Assembly (NCBI GenBank): GCA_016741915.1 | Contig: JACVCS010000025.1 | Location: forward strand, 1 to 47,061 | Source of the DNA: Phycisphaerales bacterium | Lineage (GTDB): Bacteria > Planctomycetota > Phycisphaerae > Phycisphaerales > UBA1924 | DNA length: 47,061 nucleotides | Direction: 5' to 3' | Shown: one piece after another, positions 33,432-41,792 of the stretch | How the letters are laid out: the number at the start of each line of letters is the position of its first letter | How positions within the stretch are numbered: the stretch's first letter is position 1 | Translations under genes and position numbers: made by a program | The notes under the pieces: generated by a model | The model's input: only the letters and a program-made list of their open reading frames with translations | Told to the model about the DNA's origin: nothing | Database searches by the model: none

Positions 33432-34592
33432 GTGCATCAGAAGCACCCATCTCACCGCACTTTCAGCCGTTCCCGCGACAGGAGCCCTCTCGCGCCCGTG
33501 GCGTTTCTCTTCATTCTCGCGCTCAACGCGACGGTCATCACCCTTTGCCCTCCTTCCATCTTCGCCCAACCTTCCGAGGTCTCACCGCCCACCCCGACCC
33601 CCACTCCACCCGCGCCCTCACCACCGACGAACCAACCGCCGCCGCAGCCAACCCCCAAGCCCAAACCCGCGCCGGTCACCACGAGTCCGATCAACCCCGC
33701 CGCCCAACCGGCGCAGCCACCGAAGGACCCGCTCCTCGCCGCCGCCCGCTTGCAAACCCTTCTTGCGCGCCGCGGCTTCTCGCCGGGGCTCATCGACGGC
33801 AAGCCCGGGCGCAAAACCCGCACCGCCATCGAGTTCTTCCAGCGTTCCCGCAAGCTCCCCATCACAGGCGAGGCCGACGCCGCCACGATGTCCGCCCTCG
33901 CGCAAGAAGACACCCTCGCCACCACCACCGACACCTGGCAGCGTCCCTACACGCTCACGAGCAAAGACCTCGCCCTCGTCACAGGCCCGATCCCCGAGGA
34001 CTGGAACGAGCGTGCCCAGCTCGATGTCTCGGGCTACAGCGACACGCACGAACTCCTCGCCGAACGCGGCTGGTGCTCGCTCGCCCTCGTCACCACGCTC
34101 AACCCGGGGATCGACCTCACCTCGCTCTCCGAAGGCGACACCGTCAACCTACCCGACACCCGCGCACCGTCCCTCCCCCCCATCGCCCGTTTGGAAATCG
34201 ACCTCTCCGAAAAGTACATCGTCGGCTACAACGCCGACGACCTGCCCGTCTTCCTCACGCACTGCTCCATCGCCAAATCGGCCGAAAAACGCCCCGCCGG
34301 CCGCCTGACCGTCAAGGTCATCGCCGCAAACCCCGACTACACCTTCAACCCCAAGGACTGGCCCGAGGTCACCAACGTCACCTCCAAACTCCGCATCGCC
34401 CCGGGCCCGCGCAACCCCGTCGGCGCCGCATGGATCGGCCTCGATAAGCCCGGCTACGGCATCCACGGCACCGTCCGCCCCCAGGACATCGGCAAAACCG
34501 GTTCCCACGGCTGCTTCCGCTCACTCAACTGGGAAGCCCTCCGCCTCGCGCATGCCGTCAAAGCCGGCACGCCCGTCGATGTGAAGGACTAA
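33432..34592 (+). CDS. Exported L,D-transpeptidase with peptidoglycan-binding domain
   Basis: The product has 386 residues. A GTG start at 33432 is supported by AAGGGGG about 10 bases upstream and gives a good signal peptide (basic n-region, core VAFLFILALNATVITL, cleavage after IFA). A Pro/Thr-rich linker spans about 48-98. The PG_binding_1 domain (about 101-157) has RRGFSPGLIDGKPGRKT. A YkuD domain ends in HGTVRP...GSHGCFRS, with catalytic C361 and the HGT and SHGC motifs. Such enzymes make 3-3 cross-links or attach proteins to peptidoglycan. The long open frame upstream of 33432 overlaps the aminotransferase gene and is not part of it. Confidence 0.88.
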   Translation: MHQKHPSHRTFSRSRDRSPLAPVAFLFILALNATVITLCPPSIFAQPSEVSPPTPTPTPPAPSPPTNQPPPQPTPKPKPAPVTTSPINPAAQPAQPPKDPLLAAARLQTLLARRGFSPGLIDGKPGRKTRTAIEFFQRSRKLPITGEADAATMSALAQEDTLATTTDTWQRPYTLTSKDLALVTGPIPEDWNERAQLDVSGYSDTHELLAERGWCSLALVTTLNPGIDLTSLSEGDTVNLPDTRAPSLPPIARLEIDLSEKYIVGYNADDLPVFLTHCSIAKSAEKRPAGRLTVKVIAANPDYTFNPKDWPEVTNVTSKLRIAPGPRNPVGAAWIGLDKPGYGIHGTVRPQDIGKTGSHGCFRSLNWEALRLAHAVKAGTPVDVKD

Positions 34593-34644
34593 CGCGCCGA
34601 CAATCCCACTCGAGTACCCGGCGCGATCGCCTACCTTCTCCGCC

Positions 34645-35751
34645 ATGGATCTCGTCACCCACGCCGTCTTCGGCGCCGCCGCTGGCCTCGCCGTCGCCGC
34701 TCGCCATTCACCCCGCGCCGCGATCATCGTCGGCGCCGTCGCGGGCATGCTCCCCGACGCCGACACGCTCATCCGCTTCCCGGGTGACTCCCTCTCCACC
34801 TGGCTCGCCCACCGCGCCTTCACCCACGGCATCGGTTTCCTCCTCATCGGCGCTCTCATCGTCTCACTGCCAACCTTCTTCCTTCAGTCAACCAAACCCC
34901 ACCGCATACGCCTCTTCCTCGCCGCCCTCTTCGCCATCTCCCTCCACGCTCCGCTCGACGCCTTCACCAGCTTCGGCACCATGCTCTTCTGGCCCTTCTC
35001 CACCGACCGCGTCAGCTACGACCGCGTCGCCATCATCGACCCGCTCGTGACGCTCCCCATGCTCACGCTGGTCATCTGGAGCCTCGTCCGCGCTGTCAAA
35101 GGCGCCAAGGCCCGCGCCGCACTCGCAACCGACCCGCAATCAACCGACGCACGCCTGATCCGTCGCGCCGCTTTCACAGGTCGCGCCCAAGCAAGCCTCG
35201 CGCTCGTCTGGGCCGCGGTCTACATCCTGGGCATCGGCTCGATCCAGAACGCCCGCGTGCAAGCAGTGCAAGATCAACTCGCCAAGCAGCGCGGGCACAC
35301 CATCGAGCGTCGCCGCGTCCTCTTCACCCCACTGCAGAACATCGCCGTCCGTTCGATCTATCAACATCAAGGCAAGGTCTACAGCGACTTCATCCGCGTG
35401 CCGTGGTTCGGCTCACCGACCGTCTGGCAAGGCGAACAAGCCGCAGAAATCGTCACCGCGAGCCACCCGTCGGTCACGCGTTTCACCCCCGATATCCAGC
35501 AGCAGATCCTCCGCTTCGAGCACTTCACCCAAGGCTGGATGATCCAAGATCCCGACAACCCCGCCGCCTTCACCGACGCCCGTTACGGCCTCACGCCCGA
35601 CTCCTTCCGCGCGCTCTGGTTCATCGAGGTCTACCCCGGCACCAGCGACCATCCCGTGCAGATCCGCACCTCCACCGACCGGGCCCTGCAACGCCGCAGC
35701 GAACTCCTCGACGCCATCACCGGCGCCGATCCACGCTTCAAACCGCTCTGA
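34645..35751 (+). CDS. DUF457/YdjM-like membrane-bound metal-dependent hydrolase family protein
   Basis: The product has 368 residues. The family motifs are MDLVTHAVFGAAAG at the N-terminus, MLPDADTLI, HRAFTHGIGF and HAPLDAFTSFGTMLFWPFS. They place His/Asp residues at membrane interfaces across four or five helices. A soluble part after about residue 190 has no recognised fold. The name hydrolase is by family; activity is not proven. It starts 52 bases after the L,D-transpeptidase gene and may share its transcript. No clear ribosome site. Confidence 0.82.
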   Translation: MDLVTHAVFGAAAGLAVAARHSPRAAIIVGAVAGMLPDADTLIRFPGDSLSTWLAHRAFTHGIGFLLIGALIVSLPTFFLQSTKPHRIRLFLAALFAISLHAPLDAFTSFGTMLFWPFSTDRVSYDRVAIIDPLVTLPMLTLVIWSLVRAVKGAKARAALATDPQSTDARLIRRAAFTGRAQASLALVWAAVYILGIGSIQNARVQAVQDQLAKQRGHTIERRRVLFTPLQNIAVRSIYQHQGKVYSDFIRVPWFGSPTVWQGEQAAEIVTASHPSVTRFTPDIQQQILRFEHFTQGWMIQDPDNPAAFTDARYGLTPDSFRALWFIEVYPGTSDHPVQIRTSTDRALQRRSELLDAITGADPRFKPL

Positions 35752-35787
35752 GCATGCGTTCCGCAAACAACCCGCGCACGAAATGAA

Positions 35788-35814
35788 GGAACCCCGGCAC
35801 GCTGCCAGGGTCCC
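35788..35814 (-). terminator. Terminator of the anti-sigma-like gene (minus strand)
   Basis: On the minus strand GGGACCC ... GGGTTCC arms with an inner GGCA/TGCC stem are followed by TTCATTT. One A-C and one C-A mismatch interrupt the stem. It lies between convergent genes. Confidence 0.5.
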
Positions 35815-35856
35815 CTCGCTCGCAGGTCTGCTCAGTTCACCCGCCCCACCAACCAC

Positions 35857-37299
35857 TCACCGGAACATGTTCAGGAAGTTCTGGTCGATCACCCACGTCT
35901 GCGGCGTGATCACCCGGCTGCGATCAAACATCTCCGCCGGGATCGCACCCGAGAACATCTCCACACGAATCTTCGCGCCCGTCGGCATCCCGCTGAAGTT
36001 CGTCATCTCCACATACTGCAACCCGACATTCTCGGTGTACGACATCGTCATCGTCGCGGTGTGGTTCTCCTCGTCCGGCGCGAGCGTCGAGACCAGCAGG
36101 TACGAACCGTTCCCCTGGTTCGTCACCGTTACGCTGGAGAAAACGCTCGAATCTCCCCGCAGCATCTGCGCGAACTGATCCACCGCGGCCCCGCCGCCCG
36201 TGCCCTGCAGCAGGGGCATCATCCGCTGCAGCACCTGGTCCTCGCTCAACTGCCCACCCGCGGGCGCCGACGCACCGGCCCGCACCGTCACCGTGCCGTT
36301 CTCAACCGACGCACCCGCCCGCAACTCCGCACCGCGCCGCCGGGCGTTCGCAAACGCCTCCGCGCTTCCGCCCTGCGTGTGGCCGGCGTTGATCCCCTCG
36401 AACATCGCCTTCACGCGACGTTCGACCTCCGCCCTTTGCTCAGGGGTCAAGTCTTCCGGATCACCATCGGCCCCCACCACGTTCTTCGCAATATCCAACT
36501 CGATCTGCTGACGAATCATCGGCGGCAGATCCCCGGGCTCAAACTGATCATCTCCATCGTCGTTCATCTGCCCCAGCGCCGGAATCCCCAGCAGCGTGTT
36601 GCCCTGCCGCAGCGAGTCCCTGCCCAGGTCCAGCAGCACGCCGCGCTGCGCCGCCGCGGTGACGAAGTTCGCCATCGGATTGCCGCGAAGCTCCGCGATC
36701 TCGGGCATCTGGTTGATCTTGGTATAGACCCAGTCCGCCTCGGGGCTGAAGGCCAGCTCCGCCGTCGCATCAAGCCCCGGTGCCTGCGATGTCGCATCAC
36801 CCTTCACCGTCGTCAAAGCGTACATGCTCGAAAGCTGCGGCTGCGGGTGATTGCCGTCCAGATTGAACAGTTCGACCGCCGTCATCTCGCGATCAAAGTG
36901 CATCCGCGCGTCCACACTGACCTCGATCCCCTCCACCTTCATGTTCGATACGAGTACCCGCAGACCGGAAAAGGTGTTCTCACGCAGCGAACGCAGGATC
37001 GTCGCGGCCTGCACCGTGCTCGCCGAGGAATGCCAGATCATCGCCGCACCCGCCGCCAACGCCAACGCCGCCGCCGAGGCCAACGGGACCAGCCGCTTAA
37101 ACCGCGAACGAACCACGGGCCTGCTGGCGATCGGGATCGCCGCCGGCGCGGTCCAGCGGTCAAGCTGCTCCTCGCTGACCGCCCCGGGGATCTCCATCGT
37201 CGGCATCACCCGCGACAGATTCGCGTGCACACTCGCATCCGCCGCGTCGGGCTGGTTGTTCATCGGGGCGTTGTTCAGGTTCGATTCGTTGCTGGTCAT
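35857..37299 (-). CDS. Membrane-anchored anti-sigma-like protein of unknown function
   Basis: The product has 480 residues. An N-terminal cytoplasmic part of about 69 residues precedes one membrane segment at about 70-89 (LVPLASAAALALAAGAAMIW). The large exported part begins TVQAATILRSLREN and continues with beta-rich sequence and Gly/Asp-rich linkers. It follows the ECF sigma gene by 72 bases on the same strand, the usual place for an anti-sigma factor. The topology fits, but no zinc HxxxCxxC anti-sigma motif is seen. A LolA-like lipid- or stress-sensing exported domain is a guess. AAGGA supports the ATG at 37299. Confidence 0.7.
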   Translation of the reverse strand: MTSNESNLNNAPMNNQPDAADASVHANLSRVMPTMEIPGAVSEEQLDRWTAPAAIPIASRPVVRSRFKRLVPLASAAALALAAGAAMIWHSSASTVQAATILRSLRENTFSGLRVLVSNMKVEGIEVSVDARMHFDREMTAVELFNLDGNHPQPQLSSMYALTTVKGDATSQAPGLDATAELAFSPEADWVYTKINQMPEIAELRGNPMANFVTAAAQRGVLLDLGRDSLRQGNTLLGIPALGQMNDDGDDQFEPGDLPPMIRQQIELDIAKNVVGADGDPEDLTPEQRAEVERRVKAMFEGINAGHTQGGSAEAFANARRRGAELRAGASVENGTVTVRAGASAPAGGQLSEDQVLQRMMPLLQGTGGGAAVDQFAQMLRGDSSVFSSVTVTNQGNGSYLLVSTLAPDEENHTATMTMSYTENVGLQYVEMTNFSGMPTGAKIRVEMFSGAIPAEMFDRSRVITPQTWVIDQNFLNMFR

Positions 37300-37371
37300 G
37301 GTCGTGGTCCTTCGCAAAGTCATCAACCTGCGAGGTCATGGTCTTTGTCGTCCGCCGATCCGTCCTTCGAT

Positions 37372-38025
37372 TCACTTGGTCAGCCGCGTGAGCGTTTGTC
37401 GAAGCTCCTTGCGGGCCCGGTACAAACGCCCCTCCACCGCCCGCTCGCTCATCGTCAAGCGCTCCGCGAGAACCGCGAACGTCTGCCCGTGCACGTAATG
37501 GGCGATCAGCAGTTCCTGATCCGCGCTGTCAAGCTCCGTCAGTGCCAGCAGCAACTGCTCGCGGACTTCCTTGCTGCTGAGCATCTCGCCGGGTGTCGGG
37601 CTCTCGAGAGCCGAAGCGATCTGCATCGCCAGCGCCGGGTCCGCCGTCACCATCCGCGAAGGCGACGCGGCCGTGCGAAAGTGCGAGGCCAGAATGTTCT
37701 TCGCAACCCCGCGCAGCCAAGGCTGGAACCGTTCGAGCGTTAGATCCGCGGGCACCTTTCGCGCCGCGAGCCAGAGCTGCTGCATCAGGTCGTCGCACAG
37801 GGCCGCATCGTTCCGCGTGCGGACCATGAGCATGCGGTGCACGCCCGAAGCCGCCTCTCGAAACGCCCGCAGCACCGTCGCTCCGTCCAACTCGCCGCCG
37901 CGAGCCTCGGCGACGATGCCGCTGCAATCCGCGTCGCTCGCCACGTCCGTCTGCACGGGGGCGAGCCTCGCGGTCAGCCTGGTGGTCAGTTCGTTCATGG
38001 CCAGTGGAGCGGGGTGGCTGGTCAT
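37372..38025 (-). CDS. ECF-type RNA polymerase sigma factor
   Basis: The product has 217 residues. The sigma-2 region (DDLMQQLWLAARKVP, then FQPWLRGVAKNIL) and the sigma-4 region (LTELDSADQELLIAHY, then TMSERAVEGRLYRARKELRQTL) are clear. Helix-turn-helix residues are MSERAVEGRLYRARK. No C-terminal extension is present. GAGGATCAACC precedes the ATG at 38025. It probably drives its own operon with the membrane protein at 35857-37299 and is divergent from the PrpB-like gene (124 bases). The target regulon is unknown. Confidence 0.92.
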   Translation of the reverse strand: MTSHPAPLAMNELTTRLTARLAPVQTDVASDADCSGIVAEARGGELDGATVLRAFREAASGVHRMLMVRTRNDAALCDDLMQQLWLAARKVPADLTLERFQPWLRGVAKNILASHFRTAASPSRMVTADPALAMQIASALESPTPGEMLSSKEVREQLLLALTELDSADQELLIAHYVHGQTFAVLAERLTMSERAVEGRLYRARKELRQTLTRLTK

Positions 38026-38149
38026 TGGTTGATCCTCGGTCTGCAACCAAGTGGTCAGCCAACCCCCCACCCCCACGCGAATCCGCTCGATTCTTACCCG
38101 CAACAGCTCCTGAATGCCGCAAACGCGGTTCATTTCCTATGCTCAGCCC

Positions 38150-39088
38150 ATGACCACGCCGCAGACCAACGCCCCCAATACCCCCAACTCAACCCTAACA
38201 CGGCCAACCGCCTTGGGCCACCGTTTGCGTGCACTCATGGACCAGGGCATCGTCGCCATGCCCGGTTCGTTCAACGGCCTCTGCGCCCTCGCCGTCGCTC
38301 AGGCCGGTTTCAACGCGACTTACATCAGCGGCGCGGCCACGAGCGTCTGCGCGGGCGTCCCGGACGTTGGCCTGCTGACCATGGAGCACTTTTGCCGGGT
38401 GATCCGCGAGGTCGCCTCAGCGTCGAATCTCCCCCTCATCGCCGACGCCGATACCGGCTTCGGTGAGGCCGAGATGGTCCGTCGGACCGTCATCGAGTAC
38501 AGCCGAGCCGGCGCCGCGGGCCTGCACCTCGAAGATCAGCAGTTCCCCAAACGCTGCGGGCACCTCGACGGCAAGGCGTTGGTCCCCAGTGATCACATGG
38601 TCGAAAAGGTGCAATGGGCCGCAAAGGCCGCCCGCGAAATCGGCGGCGGTTTCATCATCTGCGCCCGCACCGACGCCCGCGGGGTCGAGGGCTTCGACGC
38701 CGCCGTCGCACGGGCAAAGGCGTACGTCGAAGCGGGCGCCGAGATGATCTTCCCCGAAGGTCTCACCAATGAAGACGAGTTTGCCTCCTTCGCCAAAGCC
38801 CTCCGCGGGGCACTCCCCGGAAAGCGGATCTACCTGCTTGCGAACATGACCGAGTTCGGAAAAACCCCCATCATCACGCTCGACCGCTTCAAGGCCCTGG
38901 GCTACGACTGCGTGATCTACCCCGTCAGCCTGCTCCGAGTGGCGATGGGCGCGGTGAGCAAGGCCCTGAGCGAACTGAAAGCCCAGGGGAGCGTGGCACC
39001 ATTCCTCGACCGCATGCAGACCCGGAAAGAGCTCTACGAGCTTGTTCGGTACACGCCCGGGGTCGCGTGGGAAACACCCGCCCGCTGA
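38150..39088 (+). CDS. prpB: Isocitrate lyase/PEP mutase family, methylisocitrate lyase-like
   Basis: The product has 312 residues. The TIM-barrel active site shows SGAATSVCAGVPD, metal-binding ADADTGFGE (D99, D101), LEDQQFPKRCGHLDGK with the catalytic C136, and ICARTDAR. This sequence pattern fits PrpB (2-methylisocitrate to pyruvate and succinate, methylcitrate cycle). No prpC or prpD is near, so another 2-methylisocitrate-lyase-type substrate remains possible. The ATG at 38150 has no strong ribosome site. The gene is divergent from the ECF sigma gene. Confidence 0.88.
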   Translation: MTTPQTNAPNTPNSTLTRPTALGHRLRALMDQGIVAMPGSFNGLCALAVAQAGFNATYISGAATSVCAGVPDVGLLTMEHFCRVIREVASASNLPLIADADTGFGEAEMVRRTVIEYSRAGAAGLHLEDQQFPKRCGHLDGKALVPSDHMVEKVQWAAKAAREIGGGFIICARTDARGVEGFDAAVARAKAYVEAGAEMIFPEGLTNEDEFASFAKALRGALPGKRIYLLANMTEFGKTPIITLDRFKALGYDCVIYPVSLLRVAMGAVSKALSELKAQGSVAPFLDRMQTRKELYELVRYTPGVAWETPAR

Positions 39089-39223
39089 GTCAGGATTGCG
39101 CGCAAAAACACGCCCATCGCTCGGAAATACTTGCTTTTCTCGGGCTCAGGGTTAGGTTTACCCCGGAGTGTCGGTTGACCGGTGCGCGATGTACGCGCCC
39201 TGTCAGCCTCTGGGAGTATTGAG

Positions 39224-39970
39224 ATGATCATTTCTCGTGCGTCGGTTGCTTCGGTTCTTTGCCTGGCCGGTCTTGCCTCGTGCGCGCAGGCGCAGGTTCT
39301 GGCCCTGTACAACTTCGACGACCCCTCGTTCGCCGATATCAGCGGCAACGGTCGCAACCCCACCCTCAACAGCGGCGTGACCTTCGCCGCCAGCGGGTAC
39401 GAGGGTGGCTCGGCGTTCTTCAACGGCGTCAGTTCGTACCTCGAAATCCCCCTCAACATCAACCCCTCCGTCGTCCCGCAACTCACAATGGGTTGCTGGG
39501 TCCGTGTTGACGACGACTTCAACGGCCCGATCCGCCAGTTCCTCAGCCACGACGACGGCGGCTTCGACCGCTCGCTCGGCATCGACTTCCGCGGGAGCGC
39601 CACCGGGTACTCCGCCTTCACGGGCACCGGGGTCATCGGCGGCACGCCCGTGGTCGCCAACCAGTGGACCTTCGTCGCCGTGGTCTATGACCAGACCGCC
39701 GGCACCGTCACGCTGCACGTGAACGGCACCAGCGTCTCGACCAACTCCACCGCTGGCAGCGGCTGGAGCTTCACCCGCATCGGCACGAACCCGTCCTTCA
39801 ACGAGTTCTACGGCGGGCAGATCGATAACGTCTTCTTCATCGGCCGCGCCCTGACCCCGGGCGAGATCACCACCATCCGCGAGGGCGGCATCAACGCCAT
39901 CCCCACCCCCGGCGCGGGTGCGATGCTGCTGATGGGCGGCCTGCTGGGTGCGAAGCGCCGCCGCCGCTGA
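39224..39970 (+). CDS. LamG-like exported protein with PTPG-CTERM signal
   Basis: The product has 248 residues. The signal peptide is MIISRASVASVLCLAGLASC. The LASC tetrad fits a lipobox, so it may instead be a lipoprotein. A concanavalin/LamG-like beta-sandwich follows: ALYNFDDPSFADISGNGRNP, then GSAFFNGVSSYLEIP, WTFVAVVYD and GQIDNVFFIGRALTPGEI. The C-terminus is PTPGAGAMLLMGGLLGAKRRRR-type: PTPG, hydrophobic, basic. GGGAG precedes the ATG at 39224. It shares the C-terminal layout with the protein at 10875-11633. Confidence 0.87.
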   Translation: MIISRASVASVLCLAGLASCAQAQVLALYNFDDPSFADISGNGRNPTLNSGVTFAASGYEGGSAFFNGVSSYLEIPLNINPSVVPQLTMGCWVRVDDDFNGPIRQFLSHDDGGFDRSLGIDFRGSATGYSAFTGTGVIGGTPVVANQWTFVAVVYDQTAGTVTLHVNGTSVSTNSTAGSGWSFTRIGTNPSFNEFYGGQIDNVFFIGRALTPGEITTIREGGINAIPTPGAGAMLLMGGLLGAKRRRR

Positions 39971-40008
39971 TCGAATCGACCGGAATGTCAATCCTCGGTC
40001 CGCTCTCC

Positions 40009-40037
40009 ACACCGGCGCTCACGCCGGTGTTTTCGTT
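40009..40037. terminator. Terminator overlapping the stop codon of the convergent symporter gene
   Basis: Stem ACACCGGCG / CGCCGGTGT (9 bp) with loop CTCA is followed by TTTCGTTTTC. The loop contains the TGA stop (read on the minus strand, 40019-40021) of the symporter gene. Confidence 0.8.
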
Positions 40038-41722
40038 TTCTCAAGTGACCGACCACCCGTGCCCTTGACGCTCTGACAGACCACGAACGCCGCGATGGTG
40101 GCGATGAGCATGTGGTACGGGCTGGCGAGTTTCAGGAAAGGCAACGCCTCTTTGATGAGCTCGGCATCGACCACCACGGGTTTGCCTGGGTTGAGCGTCT
40201 GGGCCGTCTGTCGCGTGCTTTCGACGATCGACGGTATGAGTTTGCTCATCCCAACCCAGAACGTGGGGTTGAAGTAGAGCACGACCAGGAACCCCGTGAT
40301 CAGCGCGGCGATGACGCTGGCGGTGCTGCCTCGCTTGGTGAAGAGGGCGGAGAGAAAGACCGCCAGCAGACCCGAGTAGGCGTAGGTCATCACGCCGAGG
40401 GCGAAATCGATCAGCGTGCGGTTCTCGTACTTCTGCCAGACGATGCACAGGCACGCGAAGCCCGCGAGCGCCACGCCCCAGCCGATGGTCGCCCAGCGCC
40501 CGGCGATCATGTAGTGCCGATCACTCTTGCCCGGCACGGCGTGTGCGTAGAAGTCCTTCACGCTCGTGGCGGCCATCGCGGTGATCGCGGAGTTCAGCGA
40601 GCCCAGCGCCACCGCAAAGATCCCCGCGACCATGAGCCCGCGCAGGCCAGCGGGCAGTTCCTGCAGAATGAACGTCGTGAAGACACGGTCGGTCATGGCG
40701 ATGTCGTAGGTGATCGGTGCGCCGCCGGTTAGATCGGGGCGCTGATAGAAGACCCACAGCAGCAGCCCAATAAGCATGAAGAGCGCAACCACGGGGATGC
40801 CCGAGAAGATCGCGATGATGACGCTTCGGCTGCCCTTGATGGCGGACTTGCACGTCAGGCAACGCTGCACCATGTCGTGATCGGTGCCATAAGAAGCCAT
40901 GTTCAGCAGCGACCAGCCGACCACAGCAGCGAGGACGGTGAAGCTCTTCGTCAGGTCGGTGCTGAAGTCGAAGATGAGCAGCTTCGAGCCCTGAGCGGCA
41001 GTGCTCGCCGAACCCGGCGCGGTTGCGGCGGCGTTGGCCTGCAGGGCATGGATGATCTCGGTCGTCGGCGCTTCGATGCGCGTCAGCAGAACCCACACAG
41101 CCGCGAGAACCGCGATGATCAGCACGACGGTCTGGATGACGTCGGTCCAGATGACCGAGGCGATGCCGCCGATGAGCGTGTAGCCGACCGCGACGGCGGA
41201 GAGGATGACGATCGCGCCGACGATGTATCCCGGTTCTTTCGACTGGTCGATGCCGAAGAGCACCATCGCCAGCGGGATGGCGGCGATGAAGACACGCACA
41301 CCCGAGGCGAGCAAACGCCCGACCATGAAGGCGAGGCTGGAGGCCTGCTTTGCCCCGGGGCCGAAGCGGTGCTCGAGCAGTTCGTAGATCGACGTGCACG
41401 AGTGCTTGTAGAACGCGGGGATGAAGAAGTACGCCACCACGAGCACAGCCAGCAGCCCGCCGATGTTCGTCGAGAGGTACGTGAGGTTGCCGCTATACGC
41501 CTGCTGTGGCACGCCCAGAAACGTCGCGACGGAGAGCGAGGACGCGACGACGGAGATCGCCACCGCCCAGACGGGCATGCGTCGCCCGCCCAGGAAATAC
41601 TCCTCCGCGCCGGCGGGCTCTCTGCGTGCGAGCCAGATCCCCGAGATCAGGATGATCCCCAGGTACAGCGCGACAATCACCACATCGGCAACCGCCAAAC
41701 CGGCGGCAAGTGAAAGCGTCAT
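40019..41722 (-). CDS. Sodium:solute symporter (SSS) family protein
   Basis: The product has 567 residues and about 13 predicted membrane segments. It opens with VADVVIVALYLGIILISGIW and FLGGRRMPVWAVAISVVASSLS. The SSS signature region includes TFLGVPQQAYSGNLTYLS, then SYGTDHDMVQRCLTCKSAIKG, and GIFAVALGSLNSAITAMAATS. Substrates of such transporters range from sugars and amino acids to monocarboxylates. The exact one cannot be read from sequence. It is 70 bases downstream of the beta-helix protein gene on the same strand, so a sugar or carbohydrate role is a fair guess. Confidence 0.9.
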   Translation of the reverse strand: MTLSLAAGLAVADVVIVALYLGIILISGIWLARREPAGAEEYFLGGRRMPVWAVAISVVASSLSVATFLGVPQQAYSGNLTYLSTNIGGLLAVLVVAYFFIPAFYKHSCTSIYELLEHRFGPGAKQASSLAFMVGRLLASGVRVFIAAIPLAMVLFGIDQSKEPGYIVGAIVILSAVAVGYTLIGGIASVIWTDVIQTVVLIIAVLAAVWVLLTRIEAPTTEIIHALQANAAATAPGSASTAAQGSKLLIFDFSTDLTKSFTVLAAVVGWSLLNMASYGTDHDMVQRCLTCKSAIKGSRSVIIAIFSGIPVVALFMLIGLLLWVFYQRPDLTGGAPITYDIAMTDRVFTTFILQELPAGLRGLMVAGIFAVALGSLNSAITAMAATSVKDFYAHAVPGKSDRHYMIAGRWATIGWGVALAGFACLCIVWQKYENRTLIDFALGVMTYAYSGLLAVFLSALFTKRGSTASVIAALITGFLVVLYFNPTFWVGMSKLIPSIVESTRQTAQTLNPGKPVVVDAELIKEALPFLKLASPYHMLIATIAAFVVCQSVKGTGGRSLEKTKTPA

Positions 41723-41792
41723 GCCCTGAGCGTATCAAGGTTGGTCAAATCTCGCGTTCGCGCGAGCGCTGCGGATGGGTACGCTCAGCCGC

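Noticed and set aside
36061..37743. 560-codon open frame on the plus strand
   Set aside because: It covers the anti-sigma-like and ECF sigma genes in antisense. High GC at third positions makes such shadows open.
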